DNA from: Xenorhabdus sp. IM139775
GTDB lineage: Bacteria; Pseudomonadota; Gammaproteobacteria; Enterobacterales; Enterobacteriaceae
Assembly: GCF_028598745.1 (NCBI RefSeq)
Contig: NZ_JAQRFK010000005.1
Span: 22,970 to 86,969, forward strand
Direction of reading: 5' to 3'
DNA length: 64,000 bases
Part shown: positions 10,462 through 21,286 of the stretch, one piece after another
How positions within the stretch are numbered: the stretch's first letter is position 1
Layout of the letters: every line of letters starts with the position of its first letter
Notes under the pieces: model-generated
The model's input: only the letters and a program-made list of their open reading frames with translations
The model's database searches: none
What the model was told of the DNA's origin: nothing
Translations under genes and position numbers: made by a program

Positions 10462-11301
10462 TCATGCTCCTTTGGGAAGCAGCGTCTTGAATTCACCATT
10501 GAAAAAACCATCCGCATCTTTTATTGAAATTTTTTGGTTTTTAAGGATGAAATTATTTAAGGCTGCTTTGATATCCTGATTCTCCAGCGCGTGATAATTA
10601 AATAATGAAACACAAGAAGAGTAAGTGAATCCAACATTAATATTTTCCTTAGAGGCACAGTTCGATGTCATTTCCGCGTTGGTTCTGTCAAAATCTATTT
10701 TATACAGTTTCATTTTGGGCACATACATAACCTGATCTTCAATGCCAACAGCCTCAATGACACTGGCTAATGTGAGTGTGGAGTAATGATCTCCATTTCG
10801 TTTTAACCCTAACCTGATGGCATCCCCTTGTTTTTGCAGAAAATCAGAAAAACTTTTCAAGCTGGGGGAGTTGGCATTCAAAATAATATCCATGATGAGT
10901 TGGAGTAAATTTGTTGCAATCGAAATGCCTTTCATTTCATGTTGATAAGTTTGACTTTCAATATTCATGACGCTCATCAATGGCAGTTTTGCCATGATAT
11001 CTCCCCAGAATTGAATATCAGTCTTATATTCTTTGCCGTGAATCTGGGTATATTGGGCGATGTAGCCAGCCGCTATTGAAGAAAGCGCTATCTGTATTTT
11101 CTTGATTTCATCCAGTTTCCGTATGACATTGGCTTTGTCGACAATATTTGAGGTAATAATAAATTGAACAAGGCCGTCGGTATCGCTAAGTTGATAGTCC
11201 GACAAAGAAAATTTAGGGTTAATACCCGCCGAAAAGAACCGATCGGCTTGTTGTATATGGCTTAGATAATGTTGGTATTCTTTTTTTCCTGTATCCATCA
11301 C
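10462..11301 (-). CDS. Possible Evf-like virulence factor
   Basis: A 279-residue soluble protein with no signal peptide, mostly helical by composition, and two late cysteines (C215 and C230). Its size, cytoplasmic character and single cysteine region recall Erwinia virulence factor Evf, in which one Cys near residue 209 is palmitoylated. That family assignment is from memory of the protein's general features and is tentative. It sits between cysB and acnA on the opposite strand, where related enterobacteria have no such gene, which suggests lateral gain. The next minus-strand gene is far away, so it is monocistronic. Otherwise it should be read as a hypothetical protein. Confidence 0.55.
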   Translation of the reverse strand: MMDTGKKEYQHYLSHIQQADRFFSAGINPKFSLSDYQLSDTDGLVQFIITSNIVDKANVIRKLDEIKKIQIALSSIAAGYIAQYTQIHGKEYKTDIQFWGDIMAKLPLMSVMNIESQTYQHEMKGISIATNLLQLIMDIILNANSPSLKSFSDFLQKQGDAIRLGLKRNGDHYSTLTLASVIEAVGIEDQVMYVPKMKLYKIDFDRTNAEMTSNCASKENINVGFTYSSCVSLFNYHALENQDIKAALNNFILKNQKISIKDADGFFNGEFKTLLPKGA

Positions 11302-11526
11302 TTAATCTCCAATAAATTCATTATAGTGATACACCCAACGTACAGAACTTCCTGATTTCTCGCGTGAATAAAACATATCTGCTTTAGGTGTGTCATCATT
11401 AAAATTTATCAACAAATGAGAATTTACAACCAGTTAACAAAATGCGTGACAATGGAATAACAAATATTTGCTTATATGTTATGTTTAATGATGTAGCTGA
11501 CCATAAATAATAAGAAAGGAGGAGTT

Positions 11527-14247
11527 ATGTCGTTGAGATTGAAAACAGACTGTGCTTCAACACTCTTGATTGGAAGCAAAACGAGTGACAATGAATCTAT
11601 TGGTAGTAAGCCCTCTGGCAGTAAAACCTATCACTATTACAGTTTACCTCTGTTATCTGAACAATTGGGCGAGATATCCCGCTTGCCGAAATCCCTGAAA
11701 GTCCTGCTGGAAAATCTCCTGCGCAACATGGATGGTGAATCTGTTGTGGAAGATGATTTGAAAGCGTTGGTGGCATGGCAAAAAACCGGTCATGCAAACC
11801 GAGAAATTGCGTATCGTCCCGCCCGTGTACTGATGCAGGATTTTACGGGTGTACCGGCGGTCGTGGATCTTGCGGCGATGCGGGAAGCAGTGTTGAAACT
11901 CGGTGGAAATGTCGAACAGGTCAATCCGTTATCCCCGGTTGATTTGGTGATTGATCACTCGGTAATGGTTGATAAATTTGGCACTGAGCAGGCATTTTCA
12001 GAAAACGTTCAGATAGAGATGGCACGCAACTATGAACGTTATCTGTTCTTACGCTGGGGGCAGCAGGCTTTCAATCGTTTCCGCGTTGTCCCTCCTGGAA
12101 CGGGGATTTGCCATCAGGTTAACCTTGAATATCTGGGGAAAGCCGTCTGGCATGAAAATCAGGATGGTAAAAATTTTGCCTATCCTGATACGCTGGTCGG
12201 AACGGATTCTCATACCACCATGATTAATGGATTAGGTGTTCTGGGCTGGGGCGTTGGAGGCATTGAAGCCGAAGCCGCCATGCTGGGGCAACCCGTTTCT
12301 ATGCTGATCCCAGATGTTGTTGGCTTTAAACTGACCGGAAAATTGCAGGAAGGGATCACAGCAACCGACCTTGTACTGACTGTGACACAGATGCTGCGCA
12401 AGCACGGTGTGGTGGGCAAATTTGTTGAATTTTATGGTGATGGATTATCTGATTTGCCGCTGGCAGACAGGGCAACCATTGCCAACATGTCTCCTGAATA
12501 TGGGGCAACTTGCGGTTTCTTTCCGGTCGATGACATTACATTAGATTACATGCGCTTAACCGGGCGTCATGAAGAAGAAATCGCGTTGGTTGAAGCCTAT
12601 TGCAAAATTCAGGGCTTATGGCGTAACGCGGGTGATGAGCCGGTTTTTACAAGTACGCTTGCGTTGGATATGTCAATCGTTGAAGCCAGTCTGGCCGGAC
12701 CGAAACGTCCTCAGGACAGAGTTGCATTGGGAGATGTACCACAGGCTTTTCAGTCTGCTACAGAGTTGGATCTCCATAAAACGCAAACGCATTTATCAGC
12801 AGTATCGGTGACCTTAGATAACCAAACCTTTTCACTGCAAGAAGGGGCTGTAGTGATTGCCGCTATTACTTCTTGTACCAATACCTCTAATCCCAGCGTA
12901 TTGATGACGGCGGGCTTACTCGCTAAAAAAGCGGTTGAAAAAGGTTTGCAGCGTCAACCGTGGGTTAAAACTTCACTGGCTCCCGGTTCGAAAGTCGTCA
13001 CAAGTTATCTGGAACTGGCCGGTTTCATGCCCTATCTGGAACAACTGGGTTTTAATTTGGTCGGGTATGGTTGTACTACCTGTATTGGTAATTCTGGGCC
13101 ATTGCCTGATCCGATTGAAGCCGCAATCAAGCAATCTGATCTCACCGTTGGGGCGGTGCTTTCCGGTAACCGCAATTTTGAAGGACGTATTCATCCGCTG
13201 GTGAAAACAAACTGGTTGGCATCACCGCCGCTGGTGGTGGCTTATGCGCTTTCCGGCAGTATGAAAAAGGATTTGACGCGGGAGCCTATCGGGACAGATC
13301 AACAAGGCAATGATGTTTATTTGAAAGATATCTGGCCTAATAGTGCAGAAGTTGCGGAAGCGGTTGGAAAAGTCAGAACTGAAATGTTCCATAAAGAATA
13401 CCATTCTGTGTTTGATGGTGACGAAAGTTGGCAATCCCTGAGTGCCGAAAGTTCTGCAACTTATGTCTGGCAGCCGGATTCCACCTATATACGGCATCCT
13501 CCTTTCTTCAGTGACATGACGGCTGAACCTAAACCCGTTACAGATATTCATCAAGCCCACATCTTGGCGATCTTAGGCGATTCAGTCACGACGGATCACA
13601 TTTCTCCGGCGGGAAATATCAAGGCTGACAGTCCTGCCGGACGTTACTTGCAACAGCACGGCGTTGCACCAAAAGATTTTAACTCTTATGGCTCAAGGCG
13701 TGGTAATCATGAAGTGATGATGCGAGGAACGTTTGCCAATATTCGTATCCGCAATGAGATGGTATCAGGGGTTGAAGGAGGATATACCCGTCATATTCCC
13801 TCACAATCCCAACTCGCCATTTATGATGCTGCCATGCGTTATCAAGAGGAAAAAATCCCCTTAGCCGTTATTGCGGGTAAAGAATATGGTTCAGGATCAA
13901 GCCGTGACTGGGCTGCAAAAGGGACAAGATTACTGGGAGTTAGCGTTGTGATTGCAGAATCTTTTGAACGTATTCATCGTTCTAACTTGATTGGTATGGG
14001 GGTCTTGCCATTGGAATTTCCTCAAGGTGTTAGTCGCAAGACATTAAACCTGACAGGAGAAGAGAGAATTGATATTACAGGCTTAGCTCATATTCAGCCG
14101 GGGCAGACCATTGCGGTGAAGATAACTTATGCCAATGGACAGGAAATTGTGATTGATGCCCGTTGCCGTATTGATACGGGAACAGAACTGGCCTATTTCT
14201 ATCATGATGGTATTTTACATTATGTTATTCGTAATATGCTGAAATGA
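11527..14247 (+). CDS. acnA: Aconitate hydratase A
   Basis: The 906-residue protein matches E. coli AcnA (891 residues), with a short extra N-terminal Ser/Lys-rich segment. The [4Fe-4S] ligands are in [10 protein letters not shown] and in the [10 protein letters not shown] pair. The C-terminal swivel domain carries [12 protein letters not shown]. It isomerises citrate to isocitrate in the TCA cycle; the apo form of E. coli AcnA binds mRNA under oxidative stress. An AAAGGAGGAG ribosome site precedes the ATG. It ends at a bidirectional terminator shared with ribA. Confidence 0.97.
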   Translation: MSLRLKTDCASTLLIGSKTSDNESIGSKPSGSKTYHYYSLPLLSEQLGEISRLPKSLKVLLENLLRNMDGESVVEDDLKALVAWQKTGHANREIAYRPARVLMQDFTGVPAVVDLAAMREAVLKLGGNVEQVNPLSPVDLVIDHSVMVDKFGTEQAFSENVQIEMARNYERYLFLRWGQQAFNRFRVVPPGTGICHQVNLEYLGKAVWHENQDGKNFAYPDTLVGTDSHTTMINGLGVLGWGVGGIEAEAAMLGQPVSMLIPDVVGFKLTGKLQEGITATDLVLTVTQMLRKHGVVGKFVEFYGDGLSDLPLADRATIANMSPEYGATCGFFPVDDITLDYMRLTGRHEEEIALVEAYCKIQGLWRNAGDEPVFTSTLALDMSIVEASLAGPKRPQDRVALGDVPQAFQSATELDLHKTQTHLSAVSVTLDNQTFSLQEGAVVIAAITSCTNTSNPSVLMTAGLLAKKAVEKGLQRQPWVKTSLAPGSKVVTSYLELAGFMPYLEQLGFNLVGYGCTTCIGNSGPLPDPIEAAIKQSDLTVGAVLSGNRNFEGRIHPLVKTNWLASPPLVVAYALSGSMKKDLTREPIGTDQQGNDVYLKDIWPNSAEVAEAVGKVRTEMFHKEYHSVFDGDESWQSLSAESSATYVWQPDSTYIRHPPFFSDMTAEPKPVTDIHQAHILAILGDSVTTDHISPAGNIKADSPAGRYLQQHGVAPKDFNSYGSRRGNHEVMMRGTFANIRIRNEMVSGVEGGYTRHIPSQSQLAIYDAAMRYQEEKIPLAVIAGKEYGSGSSRDWAAKGTRLLGVSVVIAESFERIHRSNLIGMGVLPLEFPQGVSRKTLNLTGEERIDITGLAHIQPGQTIAVKITYANGQEIVIDARCRIDTGTELAYFYHDGILHYVIRNMLK

Positions 14248-14283
14248 CAAAAAACTGAAATAAGTGTCCATCAGAAAAAATAA

Positions 14284-14316
14284 AAACTGCGTCCACACCG
14301 ACGCAGTTTTTTTGCA
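14284..14316. terminator. Bidirectional terminator between acnA and ribA
   Basis: A perfect 10-bp stem (AAACTGCGTC / GACGCAGTTT, loop CACACC) is followed by a T run on the plus strand and preceded by an A run, giving T's on the minus strand. It can end both converging genes. Confidence 0.9.
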
Positions 14317-14344
14317 GATCTGACGAAAAGCAATGAGAAAATGT

Positions 14345-14953
14345 TTAGTTTGATTTTGGCAGCAGGTGACCCATTCGGCTGGCTTTGGTATCTAAATAGT
14401 ACGCATTTTGGGGATTACGCCCCACAATCAGCGGGACACGTTCGACAATATTGATACCCGCTTCTATCATGATCTCAACTTTTTTAGGGTTGTTGGTAAG
14501 AAGGCGAACGGCATTAATATCCAATAACTTATACATATCTGAACACAGGGTAAAATCCCTTTCATCCGCAGCGAAACCTAACTGATGGTTGGCCTCAACG
14601 GTATCAATACCTTGATCCTGCAAAGCATAGGCACGAATTTTATTCAGCAGGCCAATATTGCGACCCTCTTGGCGGTGATAAAGTAAAATACCACGACCTT
14701 CCTGACTAATTTGCGCAAGCGCGGCTTCTAATTGAAAACCACAGTCGCATCTCAGGCTGAATAAAGCATCTCCAGTAAGGCATTCTGAGTGAATACGCGA
14801 CAAGACAGGTTTATCGCCAGAAATATCGCCGAAAACAAGGGCAACATGATCGCGGCCCGTTTTGATTTCTTCAAATCCAATCATTAAAAACTCGCCCCAG
14901 GGCGTAGGTAATTTTGCTTCAGCTACTCGTTTTAGCTGTATTTTTGTATTCAT
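14345..14953 (-). CDS. ribA: GTP cyclohydrolase II
   Basis: The 202-residue enzyme opens the imidazole ring of GTP, the first committed step of riboflavin synthesis. The zinc-binding cysteines C58, C69 and C71 lie in the [17 protein letters not shown] segment. The [10 protein letters not shown] segment matches the substrate-binding region. It is monocistronic and convergent with acnA. In E. coli pgpB lies next to it; here pgpB is absent. Confidence 0.96.
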   Translation of the reverse strand: MNTKIQLKRVAEAKLPTPWGEFLMIGFEEIKTGRDHVALVFGDISGDKPVLSRIHSECLTGDALFSLRCDCGFQLEAALAQISQEGRGILLYHRQEGRNIGLLNKIRAYALQDQGIDTVEANHQLGFAADERDFTLCSDMYKLLDINAVRLLTNNPKKVEIMIEAGINIVERVPLIVGRNPQNAYYLDTKASRMGHLLPKSN

Positions 14954-15323
14954 ATGTTGATTTGACTCGTTATAAATATTGTGTACTCAGAACAATACCG
15001 GTTGAGAAATCAGCTAAAACTACGCAGAAAAATTTCTCTGATTACAACGCATGCACGCTGACGCATTGTAACAGAAATTATTAATATGCATGAATATAAA
15101 GCGTCAGGTTGTTTAATGGGAAACCCATTAACATGCTAAACTATAGGCAGATTTTTGCAGATGTACTCCTCATAATAAGAGGAAAATAGAGGGAAATCTG
15201 CGTTTGTTGCAATAAATTGCTTCCTTTACGTAGACGTGCGTAGACGAGAAATGCTAATTTAACACGCCACTATGTCTGTTATTTGGCATAACCCATCAGC
15301 AACGATAGATAACAGGAAGAAAT
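14954..15323 (+). promoter_or_regulatory. ribA-lapA divergent region with hairpins
   Basis: This 370-base gap replaces the pgpB gene found here in E. coli. It holds a perfect hairpin TTAATGGG/CCCATTAA (15113-15131, loop AAA). Further on, GCAGATTT (15147-15154) pairs with AAATCTGC (15194-15201) around a smaller CCTC/GAGG hairpin. These could be parts of the lapA 5' leader. No gene is visible. Confidence 0.4.
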
Positions 15324-15638
15324 GTGAAATATTTTCTGATCTTATTACTGGCACTGGCCGTTTTTGTTATCTCAGTGACACTGGGAGCGAATAATAATCA
15401 GATTGTGACGTTTAATTATTTGATTGCCAAAGGTGATTATTCTGTATCTACATTGCTGGCTGCGTTGTTTGCAGTTGGCTTTATCCTCGGTTGGGGCATT
15501 TGTGGGGCTTTTTACCTGCGCACGTGTGTTGCTTTGCGGCAGGCGAAACGCAAAATCAAGCGACTGGAAACCCAAGTGGGGAAGCCATCTGAATCATCCA
15601 CAAAGGCCGTATCTACCGTAGCATTAACCAAGGAATAA
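15324..15638 (+). CDS. lapA: LapA, LPS assembly regulator membrane protein
   Basis: The 104-residue protein has two transmembrane segments (residues about 3-20 and 43-66) and a basic cytoplasmic C-terminus, as in E. coli YciS/LapA. It lies 6 bases upstream of lapB in the conserved lapAB-pyrF cluster. LapA works with LapB in tuning lipopolysaccharide synthesis. Confidence 0.92.
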   Translation: MKYFLILLLALAVFVISVTLGANNNQIVTFNYLIAKGDYSVSTLLAALFAVGFILGWGICGAFYLRTCVALRQAKRKIKRLETQVGKPSESSTKAVSTVALTKE

Positions 15639-15644
15639 TTCTCC

Positions 15645-16814
15645 ATGTTAGAGCTGTTGTTTCTGTTGCTTCCCATTGCTGCGGCTTATGGCTGGTATAT
15701 GGGGCGCAGAAGTGCTCAACAAGACAAACAGCAATCGGCTGATCGCCTTTCACGTGAATATGTTGATGGTGTTAATTTTTTACTCTCTAATCAGCAGGAT
15801 AAGGCAGTAGATCTATTTCTTGACATGCTGAAAGAGGACAGTTCTGCATTCGAGGCCCACCTGACACTGGGAAATCTGTTCCGTTCCCGTGGTGAAGTTG
15901 AAAGAGCCATCCGTATTCACCAATCCCTGATGGAAAGCGCTTCCCTGACATTTGAACAGCGTTTACTTGCGATCCGGCAACTTGGGCAAGATTATATGGC
16001 CGCCGGAGTCTATGACCGCGCTGAGAACATGTTTGTTCAGCTCATTGACGAAACAGATTTCCGTGAAAGCGCCTTCAATTCCTTGCTAACCATCTACCAG
16101 TCAACCAGTGACTGGAATAAAGCCATTGATATCGCTGAAAAACTCGTAAAACTGGGCAAACACCATTTTCGGGAAGAAATTGCGCATTTCTATTGTGAAT
16201 TGGCCCTGCAATGTATGGGAAGTGACGATTTTACTGATGCGATCGGTTATTTGAACAAAGCGTCCCAAGCAGACAAAAATTGTGCCCGTACTTCTATTAT
16301 GCTTGGCCGTATCTATATGGCCCAAGGGGAATATCTTAAAGCAACCCATGCGCTGAAACGTATTCTCGATCAGGATAAACAACTGGTCAGTGAATCTTTG
16401 CCAATGTTGCAAGAATGTTACCATCAGCTCTCCCTGCCGGATGAGTGGCAATCTTTTGTCCAGCGCTGTGTAGACGAAAAGTGTGGTGCGATCGCTGAAC
16501 TTCATCTGGCTGAGATCCTTGAGAAAAAAGAAGGGCGTGAAGTTGCTCAAATATACATTAACCGTCAGTTGGAACGCCATCCAACAATGAGACTATTTTA
16601 TCGTTTGATGGATTACCATCTGGCAGAGGCAGAAGAAGGGCGTGCGAAAGAAAGCCTGATCCTTTTGCGTAATATGGTAGGTGAGCAAATCTGCACGAAA
16701 CCTGATTATCGATGCCATAAATGTGGCTTCACTTCCCGCTCGTTATATTGGCATTGTCCATCATGCCGTTCTTGGGATTCGATTAAACCGATCCGAGGAT
16801 TGGATGGTCAGTGA
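15645..16814 (+). CDS. lapB: LapB, TPR regulator of LpxC turnover
   Basis: The 389-residue protein matches E. coli YciM/LapB. An N-terminal membrane anchor (residues 1-17) is followed by about nine TPR units and a C-terminal rubredoxin-like metal site, C-x2-C and C-x2-C in YRCHKCGF and HCPSCRSW. LapB delivers LpxC to the FtsH protease, limiting lipid A synthesis. Its TGA stop lies inside a perfect matS site. Confidence 0.95.
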   Translation: MLELLFLLLPIAAAYGWYMGRRSAQQDKQQSADRLSREYVDGVNFLLSNQQDKAVDLFLDMLKEDSSAFEAHLTLGNLFRSRGEVERAIRIHQSLMESASLTFEQRLLAIRQLGQDYMAAGVYDRAENMFVQLIDETDFRESAFNSLLTIYQSTSDWNKAIDIAEKLVKLGKHHFREEIAHFYCELALQCMGSDDFTDAIGYLNKASQADKNCARTSIMLGRIYMAQGEYLKATHALKRILDQDKQLVSESLPMLQECYHQLSLPDEWQSFVQRCVDEKCGAIAELHLAEILEKKEGREVAQIYINRQLERHPTMRLFYRLMDYHLAEAEEGRAKESLILLRNMVGEQICTKPDYRCHKCGFTSRSLYWHCPSCRSWDSIKPIRGLDGQ

Positions 16815-16823
16815 CACTGTCAC
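16811..16823. promoter_or_regulatory. matS site (MatP binding), lapB-pyrF junction
   Basis: GTGACACTGTCAC fits the matS consensus GTGACRNYGTCAC at every position. MatP binds matS and organises the Ter macrodomain. The site overlaps the lapB stop codon. Confidence 0.85.
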
Positions 16824-16852
16824 GATTAATTAATAAATCAAAGGGCCTGAAA

Positions 16853-17593
16853 ATGACTTCCCATACAATTCAAACTTTAGATAAACAGATTGACTCGCCT
16901 GTTATTGTTGCACTGGATTATGATAATCAGGAAGCCGCGCTGGCATTTGTCGATAAAATCGATCCACAATCCTGTCGTCTGAAAGTGGGTAAAGAAATGT
17001 TTACCCTGTATGGCCCGCAATTTGTTCAGACGCTGCATCAGCGTGGTTTTGATGTGTTTTTGGATCTTAAGTTCCACGATATTCCCAATACAACGGCAAG
17101 AGCCGTTGCGGCTGCGGCTGAATTAGGCGTCTGGATGGTTAATGTTCATGCGAGTGGTGGTGCGAGGATGATGACCGCCGCTAAAGAAGCATTGTTGCCT
17201 TATGGTAAGGATGCACCCCTGTTAATTGCTGTTACCGTGCTGACCAGTATGGAACACGCTGATCTAGCAGGCACCGGAATTAATGTGGCACCGGCTCAAC
17301 AGGCTGAACGTCTGGCATTATTGGCTAAGCAGTGTGGCTTAGAGGGTGTCGTCTGTTCAGCACATGAAGCACAGCAGTTGAAAACAGTATGTGGCCAAGC
17401 ATTCCAACTTGTTACACCGGGTATTCGTCCTGAAGGCACAGAAGCGGGCGATCAACGTCGGATTATGACCCCCCCTCAGGCGGTTCAGGCAGGGGTGGAC
17501 TATATGGTGATCGGGCGGCCAATTACCAGAGCTGAAAATCCCGCACTGGCATTAGCGCAGATTAATCAATCGATTGGAGTCATTCATGGATAA
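16853..17593 (+). CDS. pyrF: Orotidine 5'-phosphate decarboxylase
   Basis: The 246-residue enzyme makes UMP in the last step of de novo pyrimidine synthesis. The catalytic DxKxxDI motif appears as [10 protein letters not shown]. The phosphate-binding loop is in the MVIGRPIT region. A GTG at 16811 is in frame, but the ATG at 16853 gives the length of E. coli PyrF (245) and has an AAGGG element upstream. It is in an operon with lapAB and overlaps yciH by 8 bases. Confidence 0.96.
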   Translation: MTSHTIQTLDKQIDSPVIVALDYDNQEAALAFVDKIDPQSCRLKVGKEMFTLYGPQFVQTLHQRGFDVFLDLKFHDIPNTTARAVAAAAELGVWMVNVHASGGARMMTAAKEALLPYGKDAPLLIAVTVLTSMEHADLAGTGINVAPAQQAERLALLAKQCGLEGVVCSAHEAQQLKTVCGQAFQLVTPGIRPEGTEAGDQRRIMTPPQAVQAGVDYMVIGRPITRAENPALALAQINQSIGVIHG

Positions 17594-17909
17594 TAACTCC
17601 CGCTTGGTTTATTCGACGGAGAGTGGCCGCATTCAGGAAGAAAAAATAACTCCTGCTCGTCCGAAAGGTGATGGGGTTGTGCGTATTCAGCGCCAAACCA
17701 GTGGCCGTAAAGGGAAAGGGGTTTGTGTGATCAGGGGCATCGATGCCGATGACCAAACGTTGGCTGACTTGGCAGCCGAATTGAAGAAAAAATGCGGCTG
17801 TGGCGGTTCTGTCAAAGAGGGTGAAATTGAAATCCAAGGTGATAAGCGTGATTTGCTGAAACAATTGCTGGAAGCAAAAGGAATGAAAGTCAAATTGGCC
17901 GGAGGCTAA
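17586..17909 (+). CDS. yciH: YciH, eIF1/SUI1-like translation factor
   Basis: The 107-residue SUI1-domain protein matches E. coli YciH nearly throughout ([28 protein letters not shown]). It is the bacterial counterpart of eIF1; E. coli YciH influences start-codon fidelity and stress-time translation. The start at 17586 overlaps the pyrF end by 8 bases, giving translational coupling; an earlier in-frame start at 17574 is less likely. Confidence 0.94.
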   Translation: MDNNSRLVYSTESGRIQEEKITPARPKGDGVVRIQRQTSGRKGKGVCVIRGIDADDQTLADLAAELKKKCGCGGSVKEGEIEIQGDKRDLLKQLLEAKGMKVKLAGG

Positions 17910-17926
17910 ATCCAATTTGTTATAAG

Positions 17927-17958
17927 CAAGCTATGCAGTTTATTGGCTGTATAGCTTG
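17927..17958. terminator. hairpin between yciH and the beta-lactamase gene
   Basis: A 12-bp stem (CAAGCTATGCAG / CTGTATAGCTTG, one wobble) with an 8-base loop lies between two converging genes. There is no clear T run, so its strength is uncertain. Confidence 0.55.
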
Positions 17959-17967
17959 TTAGTCAGA

Positions 17968-18903
17968 CTAAAAAATTTGAGTCATAATATGTGCGGCGGC
18001 AGCTAATACGTCAGGGCGGGCACGGGCTTGTTTATCATCTGGCTGAGTGAAGTAAGTGACCAAAACTAATGGTGCACGTTCGGGCACCGGCCAAATTACC
18101 GCAATATCATTGGTTGTACCGTAATCGCAGCGGCCTGTTTTATCTCCCACAATCCAACCCTTGGGGACTCCTGCTTGAATGCTGGCTCTACCGGTTGTAT
18201 TTCCTTTTAACCATTCAGCTAATTGTTCACGTTGCGCTGTCGCCAAAGCATTTCCCAACACTAAATGAGATAAACTTTTTGCCATGGCTTGCGGGGTGGA
18301 AGTATCGCGTTCATCGCCTGGCACGACGTTGTTTAATTCAGGTTCTTGGCGATCGAGACGAAAATAATGGTCACCGATAGTACGGGCAAATTTCGTGACA
18401 CCATCTGGGCCATTCAATTGATTAACAAGCAGATTCATCGCGGTATTATCACTATATTGTAGTGTTGCGGCGCTCAATTCTGCCAACGTCATACCCTCTT
18501 TGAGATGTTTTTCTGTCACTGGGCTGTATTCAACAAGATCTGCTGATTGATAGTGAACTCGCTGGTTTAATAAGTGAGCATCTGTTTCGCTTTTTTTCAG
18601 AATTGCTGATACCGCCATCAACTTACTGGTGCTGCATAGAGGAAAACGCTCGTTTGCACGGTAAGTGAGGGTAGAGTGATCAGATGTGTCTATCAATACT
18701 GCCCCAAGCCGGCCATTAGCTTTCTTCTCCAACATGGCAAGCTGGTGGATGATCTCATTTGTCTTTTTTGAAGGTGATGTTTCATTCTGGTGAATAATTT
18801 GATTTTTATGAGCAGTTGCACTGACTGGGAGAGTGAATAATCCTCCCAGTAAGGAAGCAAGGACGGTCGTAAAACCAATCCGGTTCAATGAAGAAAACAG
18901 CAT
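17968..18903 (-). CDS. Class A beta-lactamase
   Basis: The 311-residue secreted enzyme has a signal peptide (residues 1 to about 30) and all class A motifs: S91-T-S-K94 (Ambler 70-73), S151-D-N (130-132), E187 with N191 (166 and 170) and K255-T-G (234-236). The sequence is closest in feel to CTX-M and Proteus-type chromosomal enzymes ([16 protein letters not shown]). It has Cys90 just before the nucleophile and Cys259 just after KTG (Ambler 69 and 238), plus Arg at 237, an unusual set. The longer frame to 19047 overlaps rnb; the start at 18903 begins the signal peptide. No ampR-like regulator lies nearby. It may be an intrinsic chromosomal enzyme. Confidence 0.92.
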   Translation of the reverse strand: MLFSSLNRIGFTTVLASLLGGLFTLPVSATAHKNQIIHQNETSPSKKTNEIIHQLAMLEKKANGRLGAVLIDTSDHSTLTYRANERFPLCSTSKLMAVSAILKKSETDAHLLNQRVHYQSADLVEYSPVTEKHLKEGMTLAELSAATLQYSDNTAMNLLVNQLNGPDGVTKFARTIGDHYFRLDRQEPELNNVVPGDERDTSTPQAMAKSLSHLVLGNALATAQREQLAEWLKGNTTGRASIQAGVPKGWIVGDKTGRCDYGTTNDIAVIWPVPERAPLVLVTYFTQPDDKQARARPDVLAAAAHIMTQIF

Positions 18904-18976
18904 GTGGGAGTCCTTATAAAACTGCCGCCATAAATGGCGGCAGAGATATTTTATGGAAATGACATGTGGAATTAGC

Positions 18977-20911
18977 CTACACAGGGCGTGCCACAATATT
19001 GCGGGTTTCCATTCTGACATCTTCAATGCGGACATCGATGATGTCATTTAAACGGTGAACAGTTTCGCCTTTAATGAGTACGGAACCGGTTTCCTGACTG
19101 CATTGAATTTCATCACGAACGGCATGCAGGAAAGGTCCGGGAACGAAAGCGACGGCACCGTTATCTACCAGCCGAACTCGCAGGCCACCACGGGTGATAT
19201 CGATAATTTCTGCCGGGAATGTTTTATCTGTGCCGGCATGAGGTTGCAAGAAACGGGCATAGAGCCAATCACCAACATCACGCTCTGCCATGCGGTTAGC
19301 CCGACGGCGGTCTGTCAGTTGCAGGCAAAGATCTTCAGTGGGTCTGTCTGACTCAGCTTGCTGAATAATTGCTTTCAACAAACGATGGTTGGTGATATCG
19401 CTGTATTTACGGATAGGGGATGTCCAAGTCGCGTAAGCATCAAATCCTAAACCAAAGTGCGGGCCTGGTTCTGTTTTGATTTCAGCAAACGTTTGGAAAC
19501 GGCGGATACGGCTGTCCAGGAACTGGGTCGGTTGTTTATCCAGTTCACGACGCAATTCACAGAACCCTTCCAGTTTCAGTAATGCTTCAGCCTCAACTTC
19601 AATGCCGTGCTCTTTAAGGACTTCAACGGCTTGATCAATCTGGGCAGGTTCAAAGCCAGTATGGACGTTATAAATACCAAAGCCCAACTTATCACGCAGA
19701 ATTTTAGCAGCACATAAATTCGCTGTGATCATGGCTTCTTCAACAATGCGGTTGGCTGAACGGCGTTGTTCCGTAACGATATCAACAACATTGCCGCCTT
19801 CATCAAGGATAAACCGGTAATCTGGGCGCTCCTTGAAAACCAGCGCGTTTTGCAGGCGCCAGCTATTGCGACGTTCACACATCTCTTTCAGGAGGGTGAT
19901 TTGGCTTGTAACGGCGTCTGACTCTGGTTCCCAACCTTCTTGGCCTTCTAACCAGTCAGAAACTTCGTCATAAACCAGCTTAAATTTAGACTCAACCCAT
20001 GCCGAAAAGAATTGAATATCATCGGCCAATTGGCCATCTTCCAGAATGGAAACCTGACAAACCAGAGCCGGGCGGCGCACATTAGGGCGCAGGGAGCATA
20101 GATCATCAGATAGCTCACGCGGGAGCATTGGAATATTGAAACCCGGCAGATAATTGGTGAAACTGCGTTGATAGGCAATTTTGTCCAGTTCACTACCCGC
20201 TTTGATATAAGCCGTGGGATCTGCAATGGCAATAGACAGTTTCAGGCTGCCATCATCATTTTTGGTGATGTGCAGGGCATCATCCATATCTTCGGTGGTT
20301 GCGCTGTCAATCGTGACAAAATCAAAGGCGGTCAGATCGATGCGTTCGGCACTCTCGTCCAGTTGGCAATCTGTCATTACAGGTGCATTACGTTCCAGAT
20401 TGTGGCGAGCTAATGTTACCCACCATGGCGCGTAGTGGTTATCACCTTGCGTAATATAGCCAGTGATTTCAGCGTGAAAACCGCGATCGCCTTTCAGGGG
20501 ATGCCGGCGCATTTCAGCCACGGCCCAATCACCCTGTTCAAATGCATGGTCAACTTGGTTTGCTGGACGGCAAGGGATCGTGTCCCTTAATAAGGGATGA
20601 TCAGGAATAATCCATAATCGATTGTCGTTTTCTTTCTTCTGGACTCTGCCGACAAAACGGGTCAGGAAGGGTTCAACCAGAGATTCAGGCTCGGCAATTT
20701 CTTTGTCTTTGTCTGTGTGGATTGCAGCGGTAATTCGATCACCGTGCATGACTTTTTTCATGTAGGGAGGTGGAATGAAATAACTTTTTTGACCGTCGAC
20801 TTCTAAAAATCCAAAGCCTTTCTCAGTTCCTTTGACTAAACCTTCTACGCGCGGGGTCTGGGCGTAAAGTTGCTGTTTTAGCTGCGCAAGCAGCGGATTA
20901 TTTTGAAACAT
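18977..20911 (-). CDS. rnb: Exoribonuclease II
   Basis: The 644-residue protein has exactly the E. coli RNase II length. It has N-terminal cold-shock domains, the RNB catalytic domain with [16 protein letters not shown] (metal-binding aspartates), and a C-terminal S1 domain. RNase II degrades RNA processively 3' to 5'. In E. coli the next conserved gene downstream of the cluster differs; here rnb is next to nth, which marks an order change. Confidence 0.96.
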   Translation of the reverse strand: MFQNNPLLAQLKQQLYAQTPRVEGLVKGTEKGFGFLEVDGQKSYFIPPPYMKKVMHGDRITAAIHTDKDKEIAEPESLVEPFLTRFVGRVQKKENDNRLWIIPDHPLLRDTIPCRPANQVDHAFEQGDWAVAEMRRHPLKGDRGFHAEITGYITQGDNHYAPWWVTLARHNLERNAPVMTDCQLDESAERIDLTAFDFVTIDSATTEDMDDALHITKNDDGSLKLSIAIADPTAYIKAGSELDKIAYQRSFTNYLPGFNIPMLPRELSDDLCSLRPNVRRPALVCQVSILEDGQLADDIQFFSAWVESKFKLVYDEVSDWLEGQEGWEPESDAVTSQITLLKEMCERRNSWRLQNALVFKERPDYRFILDEGGNVVDIVTEQRRSANRIVEEAMITANLCAAKILRDKLGFGIYNVHTGFEPAQIDQAVEVLKEHGIEVEAEALLKLEGFCELRRELDKQPTQFLDSRIRRFQTFAEIKTEPGPHFGLGFDAYATWTSPIRKYSDITNHRLLKAIIQQAESDRPTEDLCLQLTDRRRANRMAERDVGDWLYARFLQPHAGTDKTFPAEIIDITRGGLRVRLVDNGAVAFVPGPFLHAVRDEIQCSQETGSVLIKGETVHRLNDIIDVRIEDVRMETRNIVARPV

Positions 20912-21076
20912 AATATCTGGAGAATGTGGAGTTATTATCGATAATTTTGGATAACAGTTTTACGCGAATCGGGAGTGTGGAGCAAGTAACATCTTATCAA
21001 AACAGGAAAAATTGTGGTGTAAGCCCAAAAAATGAGACGTTCGTAGGAGAAAACAGGCTATATAAATTAGCAATGG

Positions 21077-21099
21077 TATTTAGTTACAACATGCTTATT
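21077..21099 (-). other. Ter site (Tus-binding replication arrest site)
   Basis: The minus strand carries the core GCATGTTGTAACTAAA, which matches the E. coli Ter consensus in its invariant GTTGTAACTA and flanks (AATAAG before, TA after). By E. coli numbering the GC(6) end, the fork-blocking face, points to higher coordinates. It should therefore stop forks moving leftwards and let rightward forks pass. It lies in the 375-base rnb-nth gap, which holds no gene. Confidence 0.85.
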
Positions 21100-21286
21100 T
21101 AGTTTCACACTATCAACACATCCATCAACGCCAAAACACAAAAAGCCATGCAGGAGATTAATTCATCTCAATTTAGTTATAGGAGAATACAACGATAATG
21201 GTTTATATAGCCTGTCGCCTGTCATAATGATTAAACAGGGGACAGACTGATGGAGAGTTAAAAGGGGAAGGTTTTATGGTTTTTGA

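Noticed and set aside
17580..17915. 111-codon minus-strand frame opposite yciH
   Set aside because: yciH on the plus strand matches a known family throughout; the antisense frame is a shadow.
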